The notes beneath the pieces were generated by a model, which was not told the DNA's origin, made no database searches, and worked only from the letters and a program-made list of their open reading frames with translations. This document shows, piece by piece, positions 49,471 through 60,421 of a stretch of DNA of 64,000 bases. Each line of letters opens with the position of its first letter. Position 1 is the first letter of the stretch. Location of the stretch: the NCBI GenBank assembly GCA_963210315.1, contig OY723256.1, forward strand, positions 2,294,001 to 2,358,000, written 5' to 3'. The stretch comes from Rhynchopus euleeides. Lineage: Eukaryota > Euglenozoa > Diplonemea > Diplonemida > Diplonemidae. Made by a program: the position numbers and the translations under genes.

Positions 49471-51214
49471 CCGGGGGGCTTCGCCCCCCGCCCCCCCCCC
49501 CCCCCCCCCACCTCCCTCCCGGCCGGGGGCCGGTACGGTCGGTCGTCGGCTGCGGCCAAAGGGCGTGCGGTAGCCGACGCCCTTTTGTGCTCGCCTCCTC
49601 CCTCCCACACGTATTCGTCCTCTTCATCGCTCTCAGTATTTCACGTGCCTGCAGCGCATGCATCCACAAGTTTTGTGGATGCATCCACACACAGCCTGGA
49701 GCTCCGAAGCCCTGCCTGCAGTGGATGAATGTGTGCATGCCTGCAGGCAGTCATCCATACCCGGTTTGCCTGCAGGGGATGGAATTTTCAGGAAATGTGC
49801 CAAGGGCCAGTATGGACACCCCTAAAACCCTTCTGAAACCAAAAAGTCCACGAAAGGGGTTAAAACGGCTTAATTCGTTAATTTTGTGCATTTCCCTGCA
49901 TTTCCCAGCCAAAAATCGAATTTGGCTGGGCGAGTAGTTGGCCAAAAACGCGAAAAATTCCAAAAAAAATTGATTTTTCACAGAGGCCTAGAAACGTGCT
50001 CCTGGGTGAATGGGCCCAAAAATCGGCTTTTCGCCATTTTTTTGTCGATTTTCGGGGTTTCCGGCGATTTTCCTGTCCCAAGTCCATAAGCCATTTTTTG
50101 ACTTTTTCGGGCATCCATGGATGCCGTGGATGCATGCATGGATGCATCCACACCATCCCCGGCCCCACTGAGCTCTGTCCTCTTTCATGACTGACGGGTT
50201 CACAGCCCTGCCTCCACGCCCTGACTTCTGTGACCCGCATCCCACGTCTGAGGGAGAGTCTTCCGAGTGCAGTCACCGAGACCAGGCCGCTATCTTCAGT
50301 CGGTTTCTGATCTGTAGTTGGAATTACCGTCTGTCAAGTGCACGTGGTGACAATGACTGTGACCCTGTCCCCCCCGCACCCCCCCTGAAACACACCGTCA
50401 CGGGTTTGTGGCAGGCTCCTTCCCCCCCCCCCCCCCGCACCCCCCCCCGTTTTCAATTGCGACCCGGTTCCCGGGTTGTGTAGTGGCCGTTTCGCAGCGA
50501 CCGTCTTCTCATCAGGACGGCCGGTTTCCCTGACGCCGCGATCACCAGTGGTGCGACGTTCTTGAAGGAGGTACTTCATCCCCCCCCCCCCCCCCCCCGC
50601 TCTGTTGCTTGGGTCTGGGCCTGATCGAAGGATCTGGCTGTGTTGCTTCTTACTCTGTTGTGCCTGTCATCGAAGAACTGTGGGAGGTCGGAACCAAGGA
50701 GGAGGAACTGCTGGGACAGTGCTGCATACTCTCTTGATACACCTTGGTAAATCTGCGCTCCACTCGCGGTAACCCTAAACCTGGAAACAGGAGACGTCCA
50801 TCTGGGAACAGATGATCTTGATCGTGTTACCCATCTTTGCTATGAGCTACGATCAGGTTTTTGTCGTCACATGGGCCCATGAGCAGTGGATCTACTGGTG
50901 TTGAAGGACAGGGTGCAGTTCTGGACAATGCATGGTCTGAATCTAAGGGGCTGATGAACCCGTGGGTCTGATATGATGCAGTGCATGATGACTGTATGCA
51001 GCTTCACGGCTGATCTGGAAATCCAGATGGCGGGGAGGTCAAAAAAATGCAGATCTCTTTTTCCAGCCCCTGCTGTCCGTATGTGCAGGGGCGGTGCATC
51101 CAGATACACCGGGGGACCAGCCGTTTAATGAGCTGCCTGCTCCTCCTCTGTGCGTATTTCTCCTGTCCGTGGCGGCGAATGCGGCGAGGAACTGCGGACA
51201 CGGTGGGATCTTGT
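49471..51214. other. Repeat-rich gene-free stretch
   Basis: A GGGGGGCTTCGCCCCCC hairpin and a C-run of about 20 (49470-49512) border the satellite. TGGATGCATCCA-type palindromes cluster at about 49645-49690 and 50110-50152, flanking an AT-rich block, and may mark the ends of a 0.5-kb element. Further C-runs occur near 50420-50450 and 50580-50598. No gene seen. Confidence 0.45.
50740..50945 (-). repeat. Dispersed repeat R4, copy 3 (inverted)
   Basis: On the minus strand the landmarks AGATTCAGACC, CCAGAACTGCACCCTG, CTGCTCATGGGCCCA, AGCAAAGATGGGTAACAC and GTCTCCTGTTTCC occur in the same order as at 19745 and 20768. Ends are uncertain. Confidence 0.6.
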
Positions 51215-51380
51215 AAATTTTACATGTATAACTACAAGTATATACATGTATTATACATGTATAATACTTGCATGTCAACTATTATACATGTATAATACAT
51301 GTATATGCCTGAAATATACATGTAAAATACATGTATATCAAGTAAAAATACAAGTATAATACTTGCATGTCAACTATTAT
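51215..51380. repeat. TACATGTA-type microsatellite block
   Basis: Interleaved TACATGTA, TACTTGCATG and AAGTAAAA motifs, all AT-rich palindromes. Similar blocks at 52193-52232, 53039-53185, 55331-55472 and 56286-56405 flank the neighbouring elements, so this was one or a few arrays into which elements inserted. Confidence 0.75.
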
Positions 51381-51381
51381 A

Positions 51382-52190
51382 CCGTAAACGGAAATATTGT
51401 GGACCGTAATAAAGGTGAACCGTACTATAGGTGGACCGTAAAAAAGATGGAACAAATGGGATTTTTCCGGAACTTGGAACATTTTTACGGTCCACCTATT
51501 TTACGGTTGGGATAGTGGACTTGGCGGTTTTTTTACGAGTTCCTTCGTGACGAAGTCGCGAAGGAACCAAGGAAATCGTACGACTGAAGCTGCAGGATTA
51601 ACACCACAGGGCCTCAGCACAGAGTGTGCGCTCACCATCGTCCGGGAACTGTTCTCCCACAGTTACTGCAGGGTGTACTGCACTAAAGGAGTACGATTTC
51701 CCTGAATTTTCCGGGCACTGATTCACGAATTTACATCTGGAGGGAGCCCGGTGGTCTCAGCTTCTGTCTGCGCGCCCTGCCGTACTGTGGCTGCTTTTGT
51801 GGGCTCGTGCATCAGGTTCTACTTTTACTTCTACCGGAACGCTCCTTGCATGGTACTACACTTCTCGAGGTGTAGTGGTGGGTGAGTCTCGAGGTGAGTG
51901 GTGGTGATCGTGCCCTTTCCACACGCAGGGAGGACTTGCTTCTCTTGCTGGTGTTGGTTGCGGTGGTGGAGGGAGGGTCCAAAGCTGGGAGGTCGGGAGG
52001 CCTACGTGCGGGAGTCTGCGGCGTGGAGGCCGCAGTCCGCGCCCCGCAACCCACCAGCCCGCGGGCGAAAATCGCATTGTCTTTTCCATATGCAGTCCCA
52101 ATAAATGGTGGACCGTAAAAAAGATGGAACGTTTGGCCTTTTTTTGGGAACTTGGAACATTTTTACGGTCCACCCTTTTTCCGTTTACGG
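51382..52190 (-). mobile_element. 0.8-kb TA-flanked TIR element, copy A
   Basis: Termini CCGTAAACGGAAA and TTTCCGTTTACGG, flanked by TA on both sides. Subterminal GGTGGACCGTAAAAATGTTC blocks recur in both orientations. Inverted relative to copies B and C. A TA duplication suggests Tc1/mariner-like mobilisation; no transposase is encoded. Frames within (for example 52084-52118) are shared by the copies but not convincing proteins. Confidence 0.75.
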
Positions 52191-52232
52191 TACTTGTATT
52201 TTTACTTGATATACATGTATTTTACATGTATA

Positions 52233-53036
52233 CCGTAAACGGAAAAAGGGTGGACCGTAAAAATGTTCCAAGTTCCCAAAAAAAGGCCAAACGTTCCATC
52301 TTTTTTACGGTCCACCATTTATTGGGACTGAATATGGAAAAGACAATGCGATTTTCGCCCGCGGGCTGGTGGGTTGCGGGGCGCGGACTGCGGCCTCCAC
52401 GCCGCAGACACCCACACGTAGGCCTCCCGACCTCCCAGCTTTGGACCCTCCCTCCACAACCGCAACCAACACCAGCAAGAGAAGCAAGTCCTCCCTGTGT
52501 GTGGAAAGGACACGATCACCACCACTCACCTCGAGACTCACCCACACACCTCGAGAAGTGTAGTACCATGCAAGGAGCGTTCCGGTAGAAGTAAAAGTAG
52601 AACCTGCTGCGCTAGCCCACATAAGCAGCCACGGTACGGCAGGGAGCGCAGACAGAAGCTGAGACCACCGGGCTCCCTCCAGATGTAAATTCGTGAATCA
52701 GTGCCCGGAAAATCCAGGGAAATCGTACTCCTTTAGTGTAGTACACCCTGCAGTAACTGTGGGAGAGCAGTTCCGGACGAGGTGAGCGCACACTCTGTGT
52801 TGAGGCCCTGTGGTGTTAATCCTGCAGCTTCAGTCGTGCGATTTCCTTGGTTCCTTCTCGACTTCGTCGCGAAGGAACTCGTAAAAAAAACCGCCAAGTC
52901 CACTATCCCAACCGTAAAATAGGTGGACCGTAAAAATGTTCCAAGTTCCGGAAAAATCCCATTTGTTCCATCTTTTTTACGGTCCACCTATTGTACGGTT
53001 CACCTTTATTACGGTCCACAATATTTCCTTTTACGG
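52233..53036 (+). mobile_element. 0.8-kb TA-flanked TIR element, copy B
   Basis: Same structure as copy A but opposite orientation; the right terminus has one change (TTTCCTTTTACGG). Only a 40-bp microsatellite separates it from copy A, so the pair forms a near-palindrome of about 1.65 kb. Confidence 0.75.
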
Positions 53037-53185
53037 TATTTCAGGCATTTACATGTATTTTACATGTATAATACTTGTCATGCAAGTATTATACAAGTAA
53101 AATACTTGCATGACAAGTAAAATACATGTATTTTACTTGCATGCAAGTATTTTACTTGTCATGCAAGTATTTTACATGTATAATA

Positions 53186-55330
53186 CATGAATCTGCCCCG
53201 TTAACGGCTACCGGGTATTACCGGGTCGAAAAACGGGTATTACCGGGTCCGGTAATACCCGTTTGCCCGGTAATACCCGGTAATACCCGGTTATAGCCCG
53301 GTAGCGCTACCGGGTATTTTCCATGGGAATTTCCCTTTGTTTTGTGGGTTGATTCCCTTCCCCTTAGCAGTGTGTTGTGGTCGACGTTGGATTCTATGGC
53401 GCATGGGGTGATCGAAAGCCGGGTTCCGCAGTTCACGTCTGGTTTGTGTGGCTCACTGCAGACTTTTCGAGTTTCCGTCGCAGCAGTGCTGACTACTGCA
53501 CGGTGCCCACACACCACCCGAGCCCTTCCAGAGCCGGCAGTGTCGTCAGATCAGGCAGTCGATCACACACACGCATAACATGAGACAGGCGTGATCGTAG
53601 GGCCACCTTCCTCTCCCAAAGTCTGCGAGCACCATTCCATTGGGGGCAGTGACTGCCTGGGCCAACAGGGTCTTGGGGCAGGCACATTCTGAACCAATGA
53701 AGGTTCCATCACAGAGAGGCACTGTTCCCATAGCTTCCATCATTTAAGGACCTTGGCTCAGAAATGCAGAAACGGTGCGTCACCAAACTGGTTGCAAAGT
53801 GGCACAGTTGGGCACACAGTGGCACAGAGCGAAGGGCTCCTCGTTTCCAATTATCGATCCTTCGTTCAGGGAAACCTCCTAGGCGTGCATCTTCTCCTAC
53901 TCCAGGCTCGAGTGATTGGTCACGCCAGATCCGTTATTCGGTTACATCGCTCTGCTGGCTGGGTGCTTGTCGCAACACTTACCTGCGAGCAGCCAACGAG
54001 CATTATGGTACCGAGAGGTGCTTCTTGGCGTGGCCGGGCTTGTGGTTCCTGCCACAGCAGGTCACAGTACGGTGAGCGGACTTGTATTTGCTGGGGTGGC
54101 TTCAACACGGGCCCGCCACTGGACTGCCCCCGGGCCAAGGTGGATAATCGCACCTGCCTTCGGGACGCTGAGGGTATCCGCCCCGTGTATGATGAGCGGA
54201 AGCTAACCAGCCTGCAGTCGACCCACGTGGTGGCCTCACGACTCCCAGACAACGGCTGGTTTGGGCAGGTGGACGGGAAGAGCTGGTTCTGGAGTTGTGG
54301 TGTCGACACGTTTCCATTTTGAGAAATCCTCTGTGATACGCTCCACAGCAAGACGCCCATTCCCATGTGAAGCCTCTCTGGCGACACCCTTGACAAGAGC
54401 ACCTGGCACTCTGTACCGGACCTGCAGCTAAGATCCGGGCTAGTGCGGCAAGGTATTTGAGCGACCCCTTACGATATGATGCAATCCAGAGAAGTCCCAG
54501 CAAAACGTGGATTCGACCAGGCCCTCAATATATGCACGAGTTGCGCCTGCTTCTTGTCATCTTGCTTGGCTACTGGTCCCTCTGATAAATCATCAGCTTG
54601 GTTCGAGTCGGGACAAGTCATGATGCATGTTTCAAAGAACTTAGCCTCGTGGACGGCCTGTTGTGTGACGACACGCTCTGCCTCCGTGGAAGCGGACCAG
54701 GCCATGAAGTGCATTGAAGAGGGAGGGAGAGGAGGCAACACACGGAGGACACAGGCACAGACAGGGGTGTGTCCCTCATAGATCTTGGTTGAACGAACAG
54801 GTGTTGGAATCAGGGCCTGGGCTCATTATCTCGACCTTTGTTTGTGTATCATCGGGGCATGCCACGCCAACACAGCCCCCCACCGCCATGCCGCAAAGCC
54901 TGCCTCATAGATCTTGGTTGTACTGAACGTGGGTGTTCCCCAGCCGTTCCCACTCCCAGTGTTCCCAGGGCCGCCCCTGTGAGGGGTGGGCCAGGAGGGG
55001 CTGCAGAGGCTGGCCTTCAGAATAACGCAGGGGGGTCACCTAACACCTGACATTCCCCCCGCGCACCTTCCCTTGGACTGCCAGACGGAAGATCACCAGA
55101 ACCCTGCAGTTGATTCACTGCGACACCCCACGAACCATCCCTGTACCAAGGAAATCCCCACGGAAAATCCCCGGTAATACAAAAACGGGTATTACCGGAC
55201 CCGGTAATACCCCCGATTTTACCCGGTAATACCCGTTTTTGACCCGGTAATACCCGGTAATGGAGGCCGATTACCGGGTTTCCGGTAATACCCGGTAATA
55301 CCGGTTACCCGTTAACGGGGCAGATTCATG
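53186..55330. mobile_element. 2.1-kb TIR element with GGTAATACC subterminal repeats
   Basis: CATGAATCTGCCCCGTTAAC at the left end is repeated as its complement at the right end (55309-55330). ATAATA flanks both sides (53180-53185 and 55331-55336), a possible 6-bp duplication, though the host microsatellite is itself AT-repetitive. Many CCGGGTATTACC/GGTAATACCCGG units lie inside both ends (53200-53320 and 55165-55320). The middle holds decayed coding sequence. Confidence 0.6.
53546..54480 (-). pseudogene. Decayed transposase-like sequence
   Basis: On the minus strand, fragments in several frames: YLAALARILAAG near 54440-54475, GVAREASHGNGRLAVERITE near 54320-54380, and near 53590-53740 a segment with CDGTFIG, LLAQAVTAPNGMVLAD and GRWPYDHACL. 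The last resembles the DDE_4/Harbinger-type core (IDGTHI ... NVQAVCDxxGRF ... WPGSxHD), with a gap and frame breaks. It sits inside the 2.1-kb TIR element, so it is plausibly that element's dead transposase. A plus-strand frame across the same bases (53753-54322) is less convincing. Confidence 0.35.
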
Positions 55331-55472
55331 ATAATACTTGCATGACAAGTATTATACATGTAAAATACATGTAAATGCCTGAAATATACATGTAAAATAC
55401 ATGTATATCAAGTAAAAATACATGTATAATAGTTGACATGCAAGTATTATACATGTATTTTTACTTGATATA

Positions 55473-56283
55473 CCGTAAACGGAAAAAGGGTGGACCGTAA
55501 AAATGTTCCAAGTTCCCAAAAAAAAGGCCAAACGTTCCATCTTTTTTACGGTCCACCATTTATTGGGACTGAATATGGAAAAGACAATGCGTTTTTCGCC
55601 CGCGGGCTGGTGGGTTGCGGGGCGCGGACTGCGGCCTCCACGCCGCAGACACCCACACGTAGGCCTCCCGACCTCCCAGCTTTGGACCCTCCCTCCACCA
55701 CCGCAACCAACACCAGCAAGAGAAGTAAGTCCTCCCTGCGTGTGGAAAAGGCACGATCACCACCACTCACCTCGAGACTCACCCACCACCACACCTCGAG
55801 AAGTGTAGTACCATGCAAGGAGCATTCCGGTAGAAGTAAAAGTAGAACCTGCTGCACGAGCCCACAAAAGCAGCCACAGTACGGCAGGGCGCGCAGACAG
55901 AAGCTGAGACCACCGGGCTCCCTCCAGATGTGAATTCGTGAATCAGTGCCCGGAAAATTCAGGGAAATCGTACTCCTTTAGTGTAGTACACCCTGCAGTA
56001 ACTGTGGGAGAACAGTTCCCGGACGATGGTGAGCGCACACTCTGTGCTGAGGCCCTGTGGTGTTAATCCTGCAGCTTCAGTCGTACGATTTCCTTGGTTC
56101 CTTCGCGACTTCGTCGCGAAGGAACTCGTAAAAAAAACCGCCAAGTCCACGATCCCAACCGTAAAATAGGTGGACCGTAAAAATGTTCCAAGTTCCGGAA
56201 AAATCCCATTTGTTCCATCTTTTTTACGGTCCACCTATAGTACGGTTCACCTTTATTACGGTCCACAATATTTCCGTTTACGG
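55473..56283 (+). mobile_element. 0.8-kb TA-flanked TIR element, copy C
   Basis: Same orientation as copy B and very similar to it, with perfect CCGTAAACGGAAA/TTTCCGTTTACGG ends and TA on both sides. Bordered by the same microsatellite motifs. Confidence 0.75.
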
Positions 56284-56405
56284 TATATGTATTTTACATG
56301 TATATTTCAGGCATATACATGTATTATACATGTATAATAGTTGACATGCAAGTATTATACATGTATAATACATGTATTATACTTGTAGTTATACATGTAA
56401 AATTT

Positions 56406-57976
56406 ACAAGATCCCACCGTGGATTGAGCCCCCCCCCCCCCCCCCCCCCGTCGGCAGGGGCGGAGCGTGGGCAGGCTGACGGGGCAAGGCTGTGGCTGTT
56501 GAGCCATCGCTCTGGGAGGTCAGCAAAACCTGGAGGAGTATGTGCCACCCCCGGCCGGGGCGCACTCGCACCCGCTGCACACCCGCAGCAAGATGAGTTG
56601 CGGTACCCCGCACAGGTGTTCGAGTGGGCTGCCATGGTCCTGCTCACGACGACCTGCAGGTCACCCGTCCCTGTCGTGCAGGCAGTGCCAGGAGGTGGTG
56701 GCCTCGTCAATCTAGCAGTGTTTGAGTTGACCGGGATGAGGCACTCCACTCTGGGTCTGCTGTTTGTGATGTACAAGCAACAAGCAGGTCTGACTGGAGT
56801 GGCCCTCCTCAACGGGCACACTGGCATCCGTGCAGCAGCACTATCCCACCCCCGGAACGCCCCGCGTAACACCGGTGGGAAGGACATTGTTCCTGGGCAT
56901 CTAGAGGAGGACCCGGGCCGTTCGTTGTATTCTTCACAGTCGCAGCCTCCGGCTTGTCGTTGTTCGTCAGCGTTGCGCCCACCCAGCCTGTGCAGAGAAC
57001 TTGTGCCGTCTTCAACAGTAACTTTTGGCCGACAATTTTTGGGGCATTTTTTCACCAAACAAATTCTCTCTGCTGGCCAAGTCGAAGACTCGTTTGGGGA
57101 CTTTTGGTGTCCCCAATTTTTCAATTTTCGAAAAATATGCTCACTTTGCTAAACTGGACCCAACTCCCCACACTCTTTTTTTAGCGAAAAACAGCAAATT
57201 TCGGCCGATTTTTTCTCATTTTTTTCATTTTTTTTCACCGACTTTTCCATACCCCCATTGGAGGCCCTCGCTACCAGTCACAGCTCAGTCAGTGAGGGGA
57301 AGTGGGCCGTGGCTCTCGCTTCTTCTCATTCAGTCGCACCTGGTCGCGAGGGCTTTATTTTGTTTTCATTTTTCCGTCAGCGCGTGACGCTCAAACGGCG
57401 TGCCTTCACACACCGCACACCGGCACACAACTCCGCGCTCTTCGGGGCATGCATTCCCGGATTATACTGTGCTGACCACTTCTCCTTTCTCTGAGCTGCT
57501 TCTGTGCTGCATGACATGCACGCTTACACTGGTTGACTCAGTACGAATACCTCGCCGCCCCTCCCTGCGATATTTACACAGTGTGTGCAAGGTGCTGTGG
57601 GCCGTGATCAGAATCTCCCTCACAAAGCCCCCCCCTCAGACAGAACGAAAATTCGATGAACGTTCCCCTGCAATACCATGTTACCTGCATCTGCTTCGGG
57701 GGGGGATCAACAAGTTGTCCTGTTCCCATTCGTCTGTTTGGTCTGAGTCAGGGAGGCGCACGCCCAACACCGTCTTCCGTCTGTCCGCGCCTTGCGTGGG
57801 GGCGGTCTGCATTCTTGCAGGCACCCCAGCGTCTGCATGTGATGCGCAGATTATATGACCCCCGCCCAGCCTCGAAGATGTTGCCGTGTCTTTGTGGCGC
57901 ATGTGTGGTGGCCCACCCGACCCCCTCATTGCCCACACCACCGCCCCCAGGTCTGCACACAGCGACAGGTCCAACC
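56406..57976. other. Gene-free region before the hydrolase gene
   Basis: A C-run of about 20 lies at 56430-56450. Frames of about 270-285 codons cross 56298-57152 on both strands but start in microsatellite or the C-run and show no domain. 57015-57240 is AT-rich. A degenerate MITE lies at 57261-57353. The hydrolase frame is open from 57656, but without signal-peptide character before 57977. Confidence 0.4.
57261..57353. mobile_element. Degenerate MITE related to 18667-18775
   Basis: Left end GAGGCCCTCGCTACCAGTCA and the interior AGTGAGGGGAAGTGGGCCGT match the MITE at 18667. The right end (CTGGTCGCGAGGGC) has drifted, so the TIR is imperfect. Confidence 0.65.
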
Positions 57977-59617
57977 ATGCGCTCTCTGATTCTCGCCGCC
58001 GTGCTGGCAGCAGCGGCAGCGCAGGCGAGCCAGATGCACCAGGTGAAGAGCTTCGACGGAACGCAGTTGGAGGTCAACACGTTTGAACCCGCCGATCTCT
58101 CTGCCGACCATCCTGCGAGCATCGCGATCTTCGTCAACTCGTGGGCCCTCCCGCACACAGAGTATACGGCGCAGTGCGAAGCTGCTGCTGAGCTTGGGTA
58201 CTTCGCTGTGCAGTACTCAGCACGTGGGTGGTACGGTAGTGGTGGTCTCGTCGGCCCTGCTTCACTGAACGACGCGAAGGACCATGCGGCTGTGATCGAT
58301 TGGGTGGCGGAGACGTGGGGGCCGAAGGTGAATGGCTTGAATGTCGCCGCTGCCGGTGCGAGCTACGGTGCAGGCATCTCGCTGATCGCTGCTGCGCACA
58401 ACCCGAAGGTGAAGGCGGTGGTTGCGCTGAGCGGGTGGGCCTACATCATCGATGCCCTGTACTGGAACCAGGCCCCGTCGGAGTTCTGGTCGGAGAGGCT
58501 GCTCAGCAGCGTGAAGGCCACCGGCAACCCCCCGCCTGACCTGGAGCAGCAGCTGGTGAACATCAAGACGTACACGAACATCAACGAGACGCGCGAATGG
58601 GGCCTGATCCGGTCGCCGCAGCACTACATCGGGGAACTGAACAGGCGCAAGGTGCCTGTGTTCATGGCCAACAACTTCGAGGACAACCTGTTCCACTCCA
58701 ACTTCCAGATCGACTTCTGGCAGCAGCTCGAGGGACCGAAGAAGCTGTACCTGGGGCAGGGCACACACATGCAGTCGGGGGGGACGGGGCTGATCCCCGG
58801 TGTGCCCAACGACGTGTGGCTGGCAGGGCAGAGGTGGATGGACCGCTTCCTCATGGGGAGGCTGAACGGCATCGACGAGGCCCCCTTGGTGCGTGTGGAG
58901 GTGTCTTCCAAGGCGGCCTTCTCCCTGCTGCCGGGCGAGACCCCCGTGTTCACCAAGGTGAAGTACTCAACGTGGCCGCCGACGAAGCCGTCCGAGGCGT
59001 ACAAGGTGCTGCAGTACGGCCTGAAGGCACGTGGGTGGACAGTCGGTACCTTTGGTGCCCTTGTGTCTGCAGCCAGCGCAACGGACGGCTCAGACGTCCT
59101 CGCCTTCACAGAGGACACCGTGATGGACATTGGGACGCCGCTCGTCTCGCCCGGGTTTAAGAATCTGAGGCTGCGTGAGATCAACCTTGCCAACTTGAAC
59201 TCCGAACACGAGGTTGTCTTCATCTCTGCCCCCTTCGAGCAGGACACGCGTGTGTGCGGTAACGTGGTGCTGGAGGGTCTGCGTGCACGCAGCCAGATGC
59301 ACGAGCGCTTCCAGGTGATGAGCTACCTGTGGCGTGTGGAGGAGGGGTGGTTCCTGGGCCGCGACGCAACACTGCTGGCGCACAGCCCGCTTGCAGTGTG
59401 GGAGTCGACGGTCGGGGATGACGTGCCGCTGCCGACCATCGGCTTCCACGCGGTGTGCAGCGACATCCCGAAGGGCGAGTCCCTTGGCCTCGGGCTGAAC
59501 CTCTACAACGCGCTGTACGCCGGGCCCTCCCACGACAAGGGGCTGCGTGTGGAGCTGAAGTACACACGCGACGCCATCCTGTCCGTCCCCACCGTGGCCC
59601 TTGTGGAGAACCACTAG
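57977..59617 (+). CDS. Secreted S15/CocE-like serine hydrolase (X-Pro dipeptidyl-peptidase family)
   Basis: 546 residues from the ATG at 57977, chosen because MRSLILAAVLAAAAAQAS is a clear signal peptide. The alpha/beta-hydrolase fold is visible: a nucleophile elbow GASYGAG with Ser129, Asp236 in NNFEDNLFHS and His264 in GQGTHMQSGG, in the order and spacing of the S15/CocE family. The oxyanion Tyr130 directly follows the Ser. From about residue 310 the sequence becomes beta-rich (VRVEVSSKAAFSLLPGE onward), fitting the family's C-terminal jelly-roll. Members cleave X-Pro dipeptides from peptides or hydrolyse acyl esters such as cocaine or glutaryl-7-ACA; the substrate here cannot be told. Secretion fits a digestive role alongside the two proteases at 24766 and 35418. 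Confidence 0.8.
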   Translation: MRSLILAAVLAAAAAQASQMHQVKSFDGTQLEVNTFEPADLSADHPASIAIFVNSWALPHTEYTAQCEAAAELGYFAVQYSARGWYGSGGLVGPASLNDAKDHAAVIDWVAETWGPKVNGLNVAAAGASYGAGISLIAAAHNPKVKAVVALSGWAYIIDALYWNQAPSEFWSERLLSSVKATGNPPPDLEQQLVNIKTYTNINETREWGLIRSPQHYIGELNRRKVPVFMANNFEDNLFHSNFQIDFWQQLEGPKKLYLGQGTHMQSGGTGLIPGVPNDVWLAGQRWMDRFLMGRLNGIDEAPLVRVEVSSKAAFSLLPGETPVFTKVKYSTWPPTKPSEAYKVLQYGLKARGWTVGTFGALVSAASATDGSDVLAFTEDTVMDIGTPLVSPGFKNLRLREINLANLNSEHEVVFISAPFEQDTRVCGNVVLEGLRARSQMHERFQVMSYLWRVEEGWFLGRDATLLAHSPLAVWESTVGDDVPLPTIGFHAVCSDIPKGESLGLGLNLYNALYAGPSHDKGLRVELKYTRDAILSVPTVALVENH

Positions 59618-60421
59618 GCCTGGCTGTTCGTGACCACCACCCGACACCCTCAACAGCAACGGCACCAATGCCCTCCATCTGCAGGCCGTCGCCGCTGCTC
59701 CCCCCTCCCCAGGGGTCTGCTTGATCTGCTTGGGCAGTCCTCCCGAGACGGAGGCCGTGCACCACAGCAACGAGGGACCAGTTTGTGTGTTGCCCCTCCC
59801 CCCCATACTCCATACACTCACTTCATCTGACGAGGGTAGGTAGGGCAGGGCATTCTGAGGGCGAACGCCCCCTCAATACCCTCCTCGGCTTCGTGTTGGT
59901 GCGACTTCTGCCCACACACAAAAGACCCATGTTTCCCACCCCTAATCCTGTTACATCCCCACCCCTGAATGAAAACTATTGATTTTTTCCCCCCCAACAA
60001 TGCCGCCCAACAATACAAGCTGGTAGAACAGCCTCGGTGGGCCCCCTCCCCCCCCCTCTCTCTCTCTCTCCCGTTCCCCTGTCCCCCCCCCCCCTAGGGG
60101 GATCCACGAGGCCGTTTTTTCTGTCACGGAACACGATTTTTTTGATTTTCGGTCAAAAACTCCACCAAAATGGGCGTACCTGGCCAGAAATCTAGCGGGG
60201 GATCACTGAAAAACCCCGAGAAAATAGCGGACACCCTCGAGAAATTCGATCCATTCGAATTACTTGGCATTTTTCCCTGAAAAATAGCCGAAAATGTGAC
60301 TCAAAAATGTACACTTTTCGGCCAAATTGCAACACTTATCAAAACCCCATCTGAGCGCTCAGAATACCATCTAAACACCCCAAAACAGCAAAAATACCCC
60401 TCCAGTGAGGTACCCGGGTGG
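59618..60421. other. Intergenic, 3' side of the hydrolase gene
   Basis: Pyrimidine-rich, with a CT-repeat and C-run near 60040-60110. No gene, hairpin or element end was identified. 60300-60420 already resembles the repeat at about 60720-60830 (CCATCTAAACACCCCAAAA) and may be part of the inverted-repeat structure. Confidence 0.4.

Noticed and set aside
54595..54630. tRNA gene suggested by a GGTTCGAGTC box-B-like string
   Set aside because: No acceptor, D or anticodon stems can be folded around it.
56298..57152. 285-codon plus-strand ORF and its minus-strand counterpart
   Set aside because: They begin in microsatellite or the C-run, both strands are open, and no motif is visible.
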